From positions 20,216,168 through 20,280,167 of the forward strand of contig JASSKH010000002.1 in NCBI GenBank assembly GCA_031763025.1: a stretch of 64,000 nt of DNA. The letters run 5' to 3'. Below the pieces are notes generated by a model that was not told where the DNA came from, ran no database searches, and saw nothing but the letters and a program-made list of their open reading frames with translations. The position numbers and the translations under genes were made by a program. Positions 45,328 to 56,439 of this stretch are shown here, piece by piece. Source of the DNA: Macrocystis pyrifera. Its lineage: Eukaryota > Sar > Phaeophyceae > Laminariales > Laminariaceae. The first letter of the stretch is position 1, and each line of letters opens with the position of its first letter.

Positions 45328-45694
45328 GAAAACGAGCAAAAGGAGTACGTAGGGTCACCAAAAAAACATGTACAAACAGAAATAGTGTGCACCGAAAATG
45401 CACCACAGCAGTAGCTCACGTCGTTCGGTGCAGCGGTGACGGCGATAGCTGAATCCTCCGTTCCTTCGTTCACGTTCCGCAAACAGTTGTGCATGTGCGC
45501 GTTCGCGTGCACTGTGTAAGAGGAGCCGACGCAACCGACGAAGGGGAAAGAACGAGCATCTGGATGAGTCCAAAAAATAAACGCTTTGAGGTAGGTTTGT
45601 ATGCAAAGAGGCAATCGAAAACCCCCAAAAAAACGTACCGGCAACAGACAGCATGCAACAACAGACCCAAGACACTCACCACCGTCAGCAGTCT

Positions 45695-45944
45695 CGAGGG
45701 AGTACGATACAGTCCCTTCCTTGATCGGGCGAGCACAGAACTCGCAGTCGGTTGCCCAGTACAGGATGATCCCGCCACCAGCGCACGTGAGATCCTTGCA
45801 GGTGGCGAAGGCCACGTTTTTTCCACCAGGCGCGGAGTTCTTGACCAAGTGACCAAAGTGCTGCTCCGTGCACCGGCCGCAACAACAGCCGGCACCAGGT
45901 CGGTCTTTGTCGTTGCCGCTCTCTTGCCAGAGGGCGAGGACCAC
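45695..45944 (-). pseudogene. Cys-rich zinc-finger-like relic of element F (copy B)
   Basis: Minus-strand frame: CCCGRCTEQHFGHLVKN, FATCKDLTCAGGGIILYW, then TDCEFCARPIKEGTVSYSLE. Three Cys pairs (CxxC, CxxxxC, CxxC) are spread over about 60 residues. Copy A lacks the middle pair. The leading segment DLVPAVVC in copy A aligns only after a frame change, so neither copy is intact. Family assignment is uncertain. Confidence 0.45.
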
Positions 45945-46353
45945 GCGCCTCTCGACGAAGGGGAGGTGAGCTTAGGGGGCGTGGAGAAGGGAGAGGCGGG
46001 GGTTGCAGCACCAGCAGGTTCGCCACTGACAGCAGCAGCTTGGCCGCCGACAGCTGCACCTATCTATGCCGTTCGTCGAAGGCGAGACGCCTCTTTTAGG
46101 CGCCGTGCGAAGAGCTGTCTATTCGTTGGCAGTTTGCGAAGAAGAAAGAAGAAAGGTTGTTTGGCTGTTTGGCTGTTCGGCTGTTTCAAAGAAGAAGGGC
46201 TGTTTGCGAAGAGCTGTCTATCAGTTGGTCTGTTCGCCAAGAGCTAGCAAGTGACACCGACCCCAAAAATCGTAATAATAGTTGTATTTACATAATAGAG
46301 GGAGGGGGGGGCTTAACTGGCGTGGTCTACCAGCACCCGAGAGCGCCCCCCTT

Positions 46354-46872
46354 ATATATGGGTTGGGTTGGCGTCGGTTGGCAACGACACTGTAAAACAT
46401 GCCGCTCATTACGTGAGCTAGACATCCAGAGTACCGTTTTTTTTTTTGTTTTTTTTTGGCGGTCGCCCACAGCTGGTTGTCAAGGTAGATCATTTGTGCG
46501 AAGTAAAGAACCTTTACTCTGCACAAGGGAATTGATCGTATCACGTAGTGTTCAAGGTAAGGCACCCAAGAGGCAGTTACATAGTGCTCCCATTGCTGTC
46601 TCTGGAAGTGGCCACACCGGAAATTAAACTAACTCATTGAAGCTGTCATCCATATGCAAGTCCGCCTCACAAGCGGTTCTTAGTAGGATGCAGCTCACCC
46701 TTCATGCGACTCGCCGGACACCTCACGGCGCTTCGCGCTTGGTGCAAGCAATGTCTGCCTGGTCGGTGAAAACCCGACACACTCCGTCCCGGCATTGTAG
46801 GGATGCGAGGGTCCACGGTCATACGACTACGGCCATGCATGAGATCGAGTACATCTCTCCTATCGAGTACAG
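46354..46872 (+). mobile_element. Element E, full-length copy inside the recombinase element end
   Basis: Full-length E between GAGAGCGCCCCCC (46340-46352) and ACCCCCCCAGCCGAC (46873-46887). The locus at 40577-40730 contains the two flanks without E. The target again is a C-run. Internal sequence differs from 39331-39847 by only scattered substitutions. Confidence 0.88.
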
Positions 46873-46984
46873 ACCCCCCCAGCCGACTGGCCGGGGCCCT
46901 AACACACGCAGTCTCGGACGACCAAGACCCAGCGGAAGAAAACCAATGACGTTCCCCAGCTCCGAAGTCGCGTCGGTCCTTTGG

Positions 46985-47905
46985 TATTTGGTCCCATACG
47001 GTACCCTAACCTGGCTGCTTCTGCTCTATCTTCGTCGTTTTGCTAGTTTACGAGATACTATACCCGCGTCCTCCGGGTTGTTGCGGGTATGTTTCTCGCA
47101 CGACTCTAAGGATTTCCATCTACCTTACAGCTGCATCATCCTCTGAGGCACCTCCCCCTCGGCCGCCAGCGTAGTGGCTGCACCTATACGCAATGAGTGG
47201 AGGGCTACTTCGCTGGGGTCATCTCCCGCCTTCGCTATCACTTGGCGAAGTGCCCCGAGGGCCTGCATGTACCTTCACACTCCAACCTCTTTACCGTAGC
47301 GATACGACGACAGGGCGGCGCCTTCCCGCAGTGTCGAATAACCCGACAGCAACTCCATGAAAGTGACGGCGCCGCCGCCTGCTCTTACCACGAAATGCGT
47401 CCCCCAGGCGTCGTCGCGCGTGTGCACGATAACCGACCCCTGTTGGGTCTGCTCGCCTTTATGGTCTCGAAACAAACCCGATGCTGGTGGCCTGGTGCAA
47501 CAGCAAAGAGGTAAACCGCCGTCCGTCCGGTACAGCGCAATATCTCCTGTTGAGCCGAAGATTTCGTCCGACCCCGCCACGTTACACCTATGCCAACGTG
47601 AGGGACATCCAAAGAACTCAGCCGCCCGGCCCCCGCAACGAGGCTTAATCCTGTCCTCCCAGCAATGATTCCCACTAGGTAGGTGACGAGGTCTCGATGG
47701 GGTTCCTGGGGCAACGTGCGATCATGCATCCCCCTTCCGTGCGCGTTTTAGTAAGCAGCGACGACGTAGGCAATTATATCTGCACATTGCGTAACACGCC
47801 TGACAGTTTACCCGCGAAAGTGCCGGTTTGATTTACTCCGACGCACCCAAGCTACAAACTTGAGCAACGCCTGGATGTTTACAGTATCGGAGGCTGCCAC
47901 ACCAA
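46985..47905 (-). pseudogene. Tyrosine recombinase (integrase) relic, eukaryotic YR-element type
   Basis: Read on the minus strand with stops and frame changes. N-terminal core-binding-like segment: NIQALLKFVAWVRRSKSNR, then ADIIAYVVAAY. Catalytic domain: DLVTYLVGIIAGRTGLSL, then FRDHKGEQTQQGSVIVHTRD, MQALGALRQVIAKAGDDPSE, then VALHSLRIGAATTLAAEGEV, MMQL-stop-GRWKS, and ESCEKHTRNNPEDAGIVSRK. HSLR (47188-47199) is the conserved H-x-x-R box and GRWKS precedes the nucleophile region. The expected Tyr is a His codon (47089-47091, CAT) and a TAA lies at 47125-47127. Such recombinases occur in Cryptons, DIRS-like elements and related integrases of algae and oomycetes; which class is not resolvable here. 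Inactive. Confidence 0.8.
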
Positions 47906-48012
47906 GTACTCAACATCCACTATCAACCCCGGATAACAAAACCAAAAACGGTTCAAGACCGGAAACCTCATGTAAAAGCTCGGTGAAGACGCATGAATTC
48001 CCCGATCGAAGT

Positions 48013-48560
48013 TCATAGGCTCACCGCCGTATGTGCGAACCTTCTTCCTCCCCCCAGCCCCCCCCTGTCCCATGGCGAGCCCGCCCGCCTGTCCGGAAAA
48101 GAGGGGTAAGTGGGCAGCTCGGCGTAGGCGCCCATGACCCCCCGGACGGGGTGGCCGGATATATACCGCGCTGTCGGTGGGAGAGCCCCGGTGACGGGAC
48201 CCTCGGACGGCTGCGCGAGCGCGACCACCCGGACGGGTTCACCGGCGAAGCTGCAGACGCCTCTGATGGGCCTCCGGGTCGGCTGACCGAGCAGAGTAAG
48301 TATCGAGGGAGCCGTGGCCCGGTAGGGAGACTCCGACCACCTAGATGCCCGAATGCGATCCAAGCCTGCGAGAACCGTTCGTCCTCCTCTCAGGGCGGGT
48401 TGGTACCCGGTAGCGATGGCGTTCACCGGTTTCTGAAGCGCGGCTTGAAGCTGGGCGACCTCGTTCGCCGTACATCCGGCTTCAAGTTCGCGAGTAGAAA
48501 TGCGACACGGACCCCGCCCCGGCGTTGTCGCGAACGTCGAGCCTCCAACAAGAGCCTTTC
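48013..48560 (-). CDS. GC-rich open frame upstream of the recombinase relic, tentative
   Basis: The minus strand stays open for about 180 codons before TGA/TAG-rich sequence. It includes STRELEAGCTANEVAQLQAA, LQKPVNAIATGYQP and GAYAELPTYPSFPDRRAG. It lies directly upstream of, and in the same orientation as, the recombinase relic, with the same elevated GC content, so it could be another gene of that element. The plus strand (48031-48675) and a third frame are open too, which is expected at high GC. I cannot choose between strands with confidence. Confidence 0.25.
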
Positions 48561-48792
48561 TCCCCGTTTTGAACAAATTGGGACGCGACGGGAAGGTACG
48601 GACACAGAACATAGGACAGACGTGGCGGGACAGCACGGCACGGAACACAGCACAGACGCGGCGGGACAAGGCTGAACGGAGCAGAACACAGGCGGGGTGG
48701 GACGGCAAGGAGAAACAAACGGAAGCGAACAAACTGACGGCAACGGAAAAGAGAGAGAAAGGCGGCGACGATAGCAGACAGACAGACATCGG

Positions 48793-49325
48793 TGGGTACT
48801 AACCATGCACCGGCATGCACGAGGGTACTATCGATGCACCGGCGTGGACGAGAATACTATCCATGCACCGGATGAACGAGGGTACTACCCATGCACCGGC
48901 ATGGACGAGGGTATTGTCCATGCACCGGAAAAGACGAGATTAGTATCCATGCACCGGCATGGACGAGGGTACGATCCATGCACCCGCATGGACGAGGATG
49001 CTGTCCATGCCCCGACATACACGAGGGTACTATCCATGCACCGGCATGGACGAGGGTACTATCCATGTACCGGCGTGGACGAGAATACTATCCATGCACC
49101 GGATGAACGAGGGTACTACCCATGCACCGGCATGGACGAGGGTATTGTCCATGCACCGGAAAAGACGAGATTAGTATCCATGCACCGGCATGGACGAGGG
49201 TACGATCCATGCACCCGCATGGACGAGGATGCTGTCCATGCCCCGACATACACGAGGGTACTATCCATGCACCGGCATGGACGAGGGTACTATCCATGCA
49301 CTGGCATAGACGAGGGTACTATACC
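48793..49325 (+). repeat. 29-bp satellite, array 1, with 231-bp higher-order repeat
   Basis: The monomer is CATGCACCGG CATGGACGAG GGTACTATC (29 bp), about 18 copies. A set of eight monomers repeats exactly with period 231 bp (for example GTGGACGAGAATACT at 48844 and 49075). Each monomer contains CCATGC-ACCG-GCATGG, a 6-bp hairpin with a 4-base loop. No stop triplet occurs in any plus-strand phase, so frames such as 48805-49398 are open by composition. Confidence 0.95.
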
Positions 49326-49329
49326 TCCG

Positions 49330-50364
49330 TTCCCCTTCGCTGCCTTGGCAAGGCATGCTGCGAGGCATGCCCTATCAGCCTTAGAGCGAGTGGGGTAGGT
49401 CTTTCTGGCGGGTGTAAGGCCGGATACCCCCCAAAGGAGTGACTTCTTTCTGCTGCGTGTGGCCGTGAGGCTTACTCGTGGCAGTCGAGTTGGGTCTTAT
49501 GTGATGCGTTAGGCACGGGCACCTACGATTCGCGCGTCCTTTTTAGGAAGCAGCCGCAGAGCAGCAATGTTCAATCGGGATGTCCGCGCGCGGAGGCAGG
49601 CGCCACCCAAGGCCAAACTGCGACACAGTATTGCGCCGGTAGGAGGCTGGATTCGACGACGAAGGGGGAGGGAGACAGAGCGTCGACGAGCGAGGAAGAG
49701 ACGGAGTGAAATCACCCTGCGCGAGCATTTTTGTTTTCAGATCAGAACCGCAAGTGCGAGGAGCACTTTGTTTTCGGGACGGGGGAGAAGAGGAACCGGA
49801 GAAGAGGAACCAACTGGGAGGGAGTGGCAATGAGAGCGAGTGCGAAGGAGCGGGCCCATGGAGCTAAGGCGACGAGGCGGCCATGGACAACGGCAGCAGG
49901 ACGGCCCACGGATAACCACGACCGGCGCGCACACTATCACGAGACCACAGCAGTCAACATTTTTTTCTGATTTTGTTTTGTACAAGGCAGTAGTGTGTAC
50001 CTCATATTTACGTCACTGGTCTTTGTAGTGTTGCACGTATACCCGTCATAGGGAATGACCCCCGCATTTGTCAGGGACGTGGTATTAGCTGGGCTGCACC
50101 CTTTGTCAGACAGTCCGGGAAAACATGGCGATCGTTGACATTTGTATGATATTTTTTGTTGGATTGCTATGTTATTAATAGTTCAGTTTGCACATTAATT
50201 TCATTTTCTGTGCGCCTTTTTCGTCGCGCGTACTTTTGAGTGGGAAGCGTCGTGCTTCTCAGCCGAATTTTGCTTTAATTATAGCTTTTCGGATCTTCCT
50301 AGGGCTCCAGCACCTTCGTGTGACCACGCACTCCTTGATTTGAGAGTTAATGTGAGATCAACAA
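49330..50364. other. Unclassified spacer between satellite arrays
   Basis: Purine-rich GC segment 49570-49870 with overlapping Arg/Glu-rich frames on plus and Ser/Pro-rich frames on minus. I see no domain. AT-richer from 49970. AAGGCATGCTGCGAGGCATGCC at 49350-49371 is an imperfect short repeat. Confidence 0.4.
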
Positions 50365-51480
50365 CAACATGCATCGGCATGGACGACGGTACGATCCATA
50401 CACCGGCATGACACGAGGATACGATCCATGAATTGGCATGGACGGGGGTACTATCCATGCATCGGCAAGGACAAGGGTGCTACCCATGGCCCGGCATGGA
50501 CGAGGTACTACCCATGAACCTCCATGGTCGAGGGTACTATCCACGTACCGGCATGGACGAGGGTACTATCCATGCACCGGCATCGACGAGGACATAGTCC
50601 ATACATCGACATGGATGAGGGTACTGTCGATGCACCGGCAGGGCCAAGGATACTATCCGTGCACCGGCATGGACGAGGGTACTATCGATGCACCAGCATG
50701 GACGAGGGCACTATCCATGCATCGGCATAGACGAGGATACTGTCCATGTACCGGCATGCACAACGGTACGGACGAGCGTACTGTCCATGCACCGGCGTGG
50801 ACGAGGGTACGATCCATGCACCGGCATGGACGACGATACTATCCGTACACCGGTATGGACGATGGTACTATCCACAAACCAGGCAAGGACGGGGGTACTA
50901 TCCATACACCGGCATGGACGAGGGTGGGTACTATCCATAAAGTGGCGTGGACGAAAGAGGGTACTATTCATGCCTTCCAAATAGTCGCATTGGCGTTGTG
51001 TTTTATTTGTAATAATTAAGTTTCTTATTTATATGCATCAGCATATATTCGAATCATTATTATCTATGCACCGGCCTGGACGAGAGTGCGAACTATCCGC
51101 TCATTGCCCCGAACGAGTGCGCATCCCATTTATATGCACCGGCAGTCTTCTACCACTTCTACCCATGAACCGGCCTGGATGAAAGTGGGTACTGTCCATG
51201 CATTGGAGTGGACGAAGGCACGTGCAATCCATGCATTGGGCTGGACGAGAGTACGCATCCTATTTATACACCCGTGCACCGGCCTGGACGAGAGTGGGTA
51301 CTATCAATGCATTGGCGTGGACGAAGCCGCGTACATTCCATGCATGGGCCTGGACGACAGTACACATCGGCGTTGTTTATTGCCGCCTTTCATTTTGATT
51401 TTTATACCTATATATACGCTTTTTCATTACTTTCGTTTTACATGCACCGGCATATACTCCAATCATCAACGCCCTCTAGC
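50365..51480 (+). repeat. 29-bp satellite, arrays 2 and 3 (diverged)
   Basis: 50365-50985 holds about 20 diverged monomers of the same 29-bp unit. 51060-51375 has a longer variant, CCATGCACCGGCCTGGACGA followed by GAGTGGGTACTAT, of 31-33 bp. A last TGCACCGGCATATAC lies at 51442. Divergence increases outward from array 1. Predicted proteins (MHRHGRGYYPCTG-like) are repeat artefacts. Confidence 0.9.
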
Positions 51481-51509
51481 TGGCTTGGCACCGCGTGAGT
51501 CGTTGTACG

Positions 51510-51815
51510 TACTTTCGGGCGCATAATATACGCCAGTATATTCTATAAACCATAGACAAAACACCAGCTGTGAGTTCGACCGATTGAGGGGTGGACACCC
51601 AGGAACTTGCGTGATAACATATGGACCGGCATAGACAAATGGAAGGGTCGCCGATGGCGCGTGAGACACACCAGTATATTATGTACACGCGACACCAGTA
51701 TGTCGGCTGTGAGTTCGGCCCGTTAAGAAGTTGGCAATCAGGAGTCTGCGTGATACTGGTACTAGATATACGCGCGGGCACGGATACGTGGAAGGGAAAA
51801 CACAAAATCGGAACG
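51510..51815 (+). repeat. Two diverged tandem units of about 145 bp
   Basis: CGCCAGTATATTCTATA, AGCTGTGAGTTCGACCG, CTTGCGTGATAACATA and ATGGAAGGG (51530-51650) recur as CACCAGTATATTATGTA, GGCTGTGAGTTCGGCCCG, TCTGCGTGATACTGGTA and GTGGAAGGG (51668-51802). Confidence 0.7.
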
Positions 51816-52254
51816 TTCTCAACCCCAGCCTGAAAACGGCAAACCAGCACCATCTTCTGGGTTCACGTACGTTCGCGTATCTCGCTTCCCATATTTTCGT
51901 ACATACACGCGCGTCCCCTTTCCCATACCACCGGAGAGCTAACGACCAAAACCCTTCGTGGGAAAACAAGGCTCGCAAACGAAATAACGTGTGTGGACGG
52001 TCGGCTGTTGTACTATATTTTTTGCATATATCCCCGCTGACCAGAGCTCCGGGCCGAGCCGTTGAGGGTATCGACTCCCGTAGTGACTTCGGTATGTACT
52101 CCTGTACTCTCACATAAATACGTAAAGGTACCACTGTACGCGCAATTGGCAGCAATATACGGCCCTGCTGATGATGCGCCCCTCCGGCACCGCTTTTCTA
52201 TTGTGGGGCAAGGGCGCGCTGCTCTCGCGACGCCGTTGATGAAATATCTGAGGT
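51816..52254. other. No supported gene
   Basis: Short frames on both strands, no domain or repeat partner identified. X copy 3 begins at the right edge. Confidence 0.4.
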
Positions 52255-54868
52255 GTACAAGGTTCCCCTCCGGGAGGTGCCGTATTAATGGGGGAGTGGC
52301 GCAAGAGCGAAATAATACTCGTATTAAACCCTGCACACTCGTTTATTAGAGGTAGCATCTGCATCCACCCATCGTTTTAACGTGAACAACACACACGACA
52401 TATTTTGGAGGACAGACTGTTATGATGCTGTTCGCGGAACTAGTGTGGGATCATTACTACAATATAATAATATAATAGGGTATCGGTAAGTGGATATATT
52501 GATCCAGCTTACTCGCGGCGATTAATTCGTAAGTACAAAAAAGTTGCGCGAGGTCGACGTTGCGCGCCATAATACTTCGTGACCGGCTGAGTAAAGGTAC
52601 AGCACATACAAACATACTGGTACTACTGTACAATATATATGTTCCCCCAAAATAAATGTTTCTTGGTGCTCAGGGTAATATCAAGGTTTCACAGGTAAAT
52701 GCTCGAGAACAAATCGTAGTCCGAGTACTGAGAGTATTGGAGTACTGGAGGCACAAATATTGCGAGTACTGAGAAGGCCCAAATACTAGAGTAATGAGAG
52801 TGTGAGCAGTACCGAACCCCGAGAATACAGGTAAGTATGTACCCGCAGTAGTATCGAAACGCGAAATACTTGGGGCAAAGGCAATATGCGCAGTACAGAA
52901 CCTCGAGATACTGAGAATATTCGCAGTACATGCATATATATATTCCTCGCAAATGCATATATATCTCGAAATACTGCCAGACTGCTTTAAGTGCTCAAGT
53001 TGTCTCCAGTGAAAGTAGTTTGCTCCAACTCCCACTCGTGTGGGACTATCTGGGCGTGTTTTGTGCCGAACGCTGAGCCTGTCTACACGGTGCACAGACG
53101 GTTGAAGTATACTTCATGCTCGAAGTATACTGGGCATATTGAGGGTATTTCATTACCACTGCAAGTACTGAGTCTCGCAGAAGCAGCAGTACGAACACTG
53201 CCAACGGACGAAATACTGCTAGACTAGTATTATACTTGTAGTACCCGCGGTACATACCCCCGAGATACTTAAAGCACAACAGGCGGTATCCATGCCAGCA
53301 GCAGTAGCGAGCCCCGCATTATTAGTGCGAGCCCGAAAGTATATGCAGTAGTATCTACAGAACCTCAAAATACTGCGAGTACTCGCAATATCTTGAGTGA
53401 GTACAAAAACCCCGAAATACTGCTTGTGTGTACGAAGTGCCTACGGTAATAGCAGTATTTTCTCGAGCATACTTTGCTTTACACCCAAGTATTGGGAGTA
53501 GCTGTGAAATGTTGAGGTATGAACGCACGCCACACGCAAGCGCGCCCAAACTCTTTAATTTGGGCTAAAACACACAAGTAACATGTGGGTATGTACTATG
53601 AAATATATCATTTTGTACGTTCAGAAAAGCAAGGTGGATGAATGTACTGGCACAAAAAAAGTCAGAAGAAATGGAAAATAAACACACACAACTTATTTAC
53701 AGCAGTATATCATGCTATACGTTCAGAAAAGCAAGGTGTGGACGAATGTATTATTACTACAGCAGTGTGTAGTACTGTTGTAGCCCTGGTACAAAAAAAA
53801 GTCAAAAGTGAAAAAAAAAAAAAAAAAAACGTGGACGGTGCGAGTCGAACCTCGGAAACGAAAATGTTGTCTAGCGCACAGCAGTAGTATAAACGTCTAC
53901 ACTAGAACAGTGCTCGTACAACTGACACGTCGTGTTTTCTACGCAATCTAAAACACTTTGCACGATCTCCTACAGCAGTAGAGTAGCTTGTACAGGTACG
54001 GCTGCATATGCAGCAGTAGTGCTGTAAAATGCCACGCGAGGAACGTACGTGTACTGAAAAATGCCACGCGAGGAACGTACGTGTACTGATCCCCTTTCAG
54101 CTGGCTCTAGGATCTATCGGTCAGCAATGTAGGACACACTGTAGTCAGCACTAACTACTGTCTGTACTACTGCTGTAAGTATGTTTTGTACGAACGCTGC
54201 TGTACGAATGAGCCGCAGGCCGATCATCCATACGCGCAAGGTATGCCCACTGCTGCTGCTGCGCAGCAGGGTTGTGGTGCTGTAGGAAGCTGGAGGTAAG
54301 CACGCTCTGTGCACTGCTGTGGGTATTGTTCTCTAGGCGGTGGTCCGTGCTCCGTGCAACAACCCAAAAAAAATGTACACGGATATTGCACGTCATCCTG
54401 GGTACATACGGATAAAAAAATATATATGGCAGACCGTGGAATGCGGACGGCAGGCTCCGACAAACACAACCAACCACAGCAACACTGCGCATATGGGTGT
54501 GTCGAACACGCACGGCGTGTGGGCGGCAGCGTTGGAACGATGGGATCTGTGCAGGTTGTCTGTTGTGTACTTGCTCACAGCTCATGAGAGCCGGGGGGAG
54601 AAAACAGAGAGCATGTATGTACCGATACCTACGTACAAAATAAGGCCTCTCGTACTGAAACCAGGGAAATCGTCTTATCCACTCCCGCCGGAAAAAAAAC
54701 TTTGGGCCCGCCACGTGCTCCAGAGTGCACGGATCGCTCCAACACCTCGATCAATGTGTCCGGCCGGGCTTCCTGTGTCCGAGCATTGGTGTTATGCCGA
54801 AAAGTGCTTTGTACGAAGAGAAAAGTTGGCTAAAGTACGAAAATTTGACAAATATACGTGCACATATG
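52255..54868 (-). repeat. X family, copy 3 (inverted)
   Basis: Reverse-complement partner of X copies 1 and 2, starting at CCTCCGGGAGGTGCCG (52270) and ending at AAAGTACGAAAATTTGACAAA (54834-54854). It preserves an unoccupied site for the solo LTR (53647-53651). A near-perfect 30-bp tandem duplication of ATGCCACGCGAGGAACGTACG occurs at 54030-54085, absent from the other copies. The minus frame 54151-54714 is the longest version of the X internal frame (187 codons), but its homologous frames in copies 1 and 2 contain stops. Confidence 0.85.
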
Positions 54869-56439
54869 AACGGATCACTTCTCTCTCGTTTGAGGGACAG
54901 TTTTGTAAGCGGCGTACCGAGATTAATATAAGTACCACTATTAACAGTGCTGAGGCACCCCAACCGGCACAAAAAATAGTGACAAAATAAGAAAAAAAAC
55001 AGCAGCTGTAAGATCGAGGATTTCGTCGAAACTCGTCTTTGCAAGTTGTCTGTGATACTCCGGTCGCGCGTACTGCGAGTACGGGTTTTATGTGGCCTCA
55101 TGAAGGATATACATTTCGTATATGAGAAAGATAGAGGAGCCTTCTGTGCTCCTGCGGACCACTCACACATTTGGGACAATAATCCGTACGCACGCACTGC
55201 GTACAGTAGCATGCCGTATCGATGTCGCGTATAGCTCGGTACCGCCTCCTACCCTCTCGTCTACAACCTTGACGAACAGATGCGTAGCGACGCCACGTAT
55301 TTTCAGAGCACGGAATAATATGTGGCAAGGGTCGTCTTAGACCATACAAGTATTGTCATAGCCCCATGGGGTAATACCGGAACATCATGCTGCCATACTT
55401 ACCAGGTACCAGGGAAGACTATAGTCGTACTCGTTCTATCACTGCTGTGGTCCCTAATATATAGGCCCCAAAAAAGGGGGAGAGGGGCTTCACGATGAAT
55501 TTCTGAAGCATACTGATACAAAAATGTAGCATCGATGCAAAGCCTATCAATAACCGCATACTTTAAACAGACAGGATTTCGACTCAAGCAGCAGCGTTTC
55601 ATGAAATACACAAAACAAAGTGTGTGCTGAGGGTCTTGTTTTATTTCATGAACACGCAGAACAACAGCCGTCGACATAATTCAACTGAGGTTCTAACGAT
55701 ACATTCTTAGCAAAAAAACTTGCTAGAAAAGCAAATTATGGGAATTTCGACTTGCCAAAAGAGCGAAAAAACTTGCTCAACTCTTTTACGAGAACGAAAA
55801 ACATAATCCTATTTGTAATAGCTGTTCGTTGTCAAGTTCATGGGAAGTCAGAGTTTCCGATAAATGCGGGTATTTAATTTGCCATTTCAGCCCAATAACG
55901 CCACCGCAAGAGTGAATAAACCGCACGCCGGCACTAACTGGCACGACCCTCTGCACTGCACGGGGGCATCGGGGTCAGAGGGTGGTGCTGACAGCACTGG
56001 TAGTGCTGACAGCGCTGCTGATTGATGGGGTACACGACAAGGGTGACCCACTCCGTGTGGGTGTGGCACGGGTACCGCTTTGGTGGTGCTCAAGTCAACT
56101 CCAACAAAGCAACCGTCCCAGCTTCCCCATACAGCCGACACGTGCATACACTCGGGCAGGGAGACCTGTCGTGGGGTCTACTAGTCATGCCGCCTCTTCC
56201 TCGACAGAGTATGCCGCCTATAACGGATGTCTGCTGTACGGGGTTCAATATAAAACCGAGGGCGTTTTATTACCCACAGAAATTCCGTGTCACTGGGAAT
56301 AGCTTTTTTGCTACGTTGATGTATTTGCCGATAAAAGGGTTGGACTTCTTTCTCTCTTTTTTTTCTTCTGGCGAGACCTGACATTTTTTTGTTGCCAAAA
56401 TAGAAAAAACACACGCTACTCCATCTTGTCGTTAAAAAC
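54869..56439. other. No supported gene
   Basis: AT-rich stretches (54960-55010, 55680-55880) and a GTGCTGACAGC triplication near 55985-56020. Frames are short. From 56180 the minus-strand frame continues out of the Z family segment. Confidence 0.4.

Larger units (their letters stand above)
41764..46298 (-). mobile_element. Element F, copy B (longest)
   Basis: Reverse complement of copy A with an expanded central satellite. Order on the minus strand: Cys-rich relic (45944-45695), GCA/GCT satellite (45140-42700), poly-C tract (G48 at 42633-42680 as written), OTU-like relic (42590-42080), terminal hairpin (41923-41795) and end at about 41764. It contains no E insertion in the homopolymer, so it preserves the empty site. 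Inverted E copies flank it on both sides. Confidence 0.8.

Noticed and set aside
48793-49325. CRISPR-like array of 29-bp repeats
   Set aside because: The repeats are head-to-tail with no spacers, carry internal substitutions and a 231-bp higher-order period, and the context is eukaryotic. It is a satellite.
48805-49398. 197-codon repetitive ORF
   Set aside because: The 29-bp monomer lacks stops in all plus-strand phases, so an open frame is guaranteed by composition.
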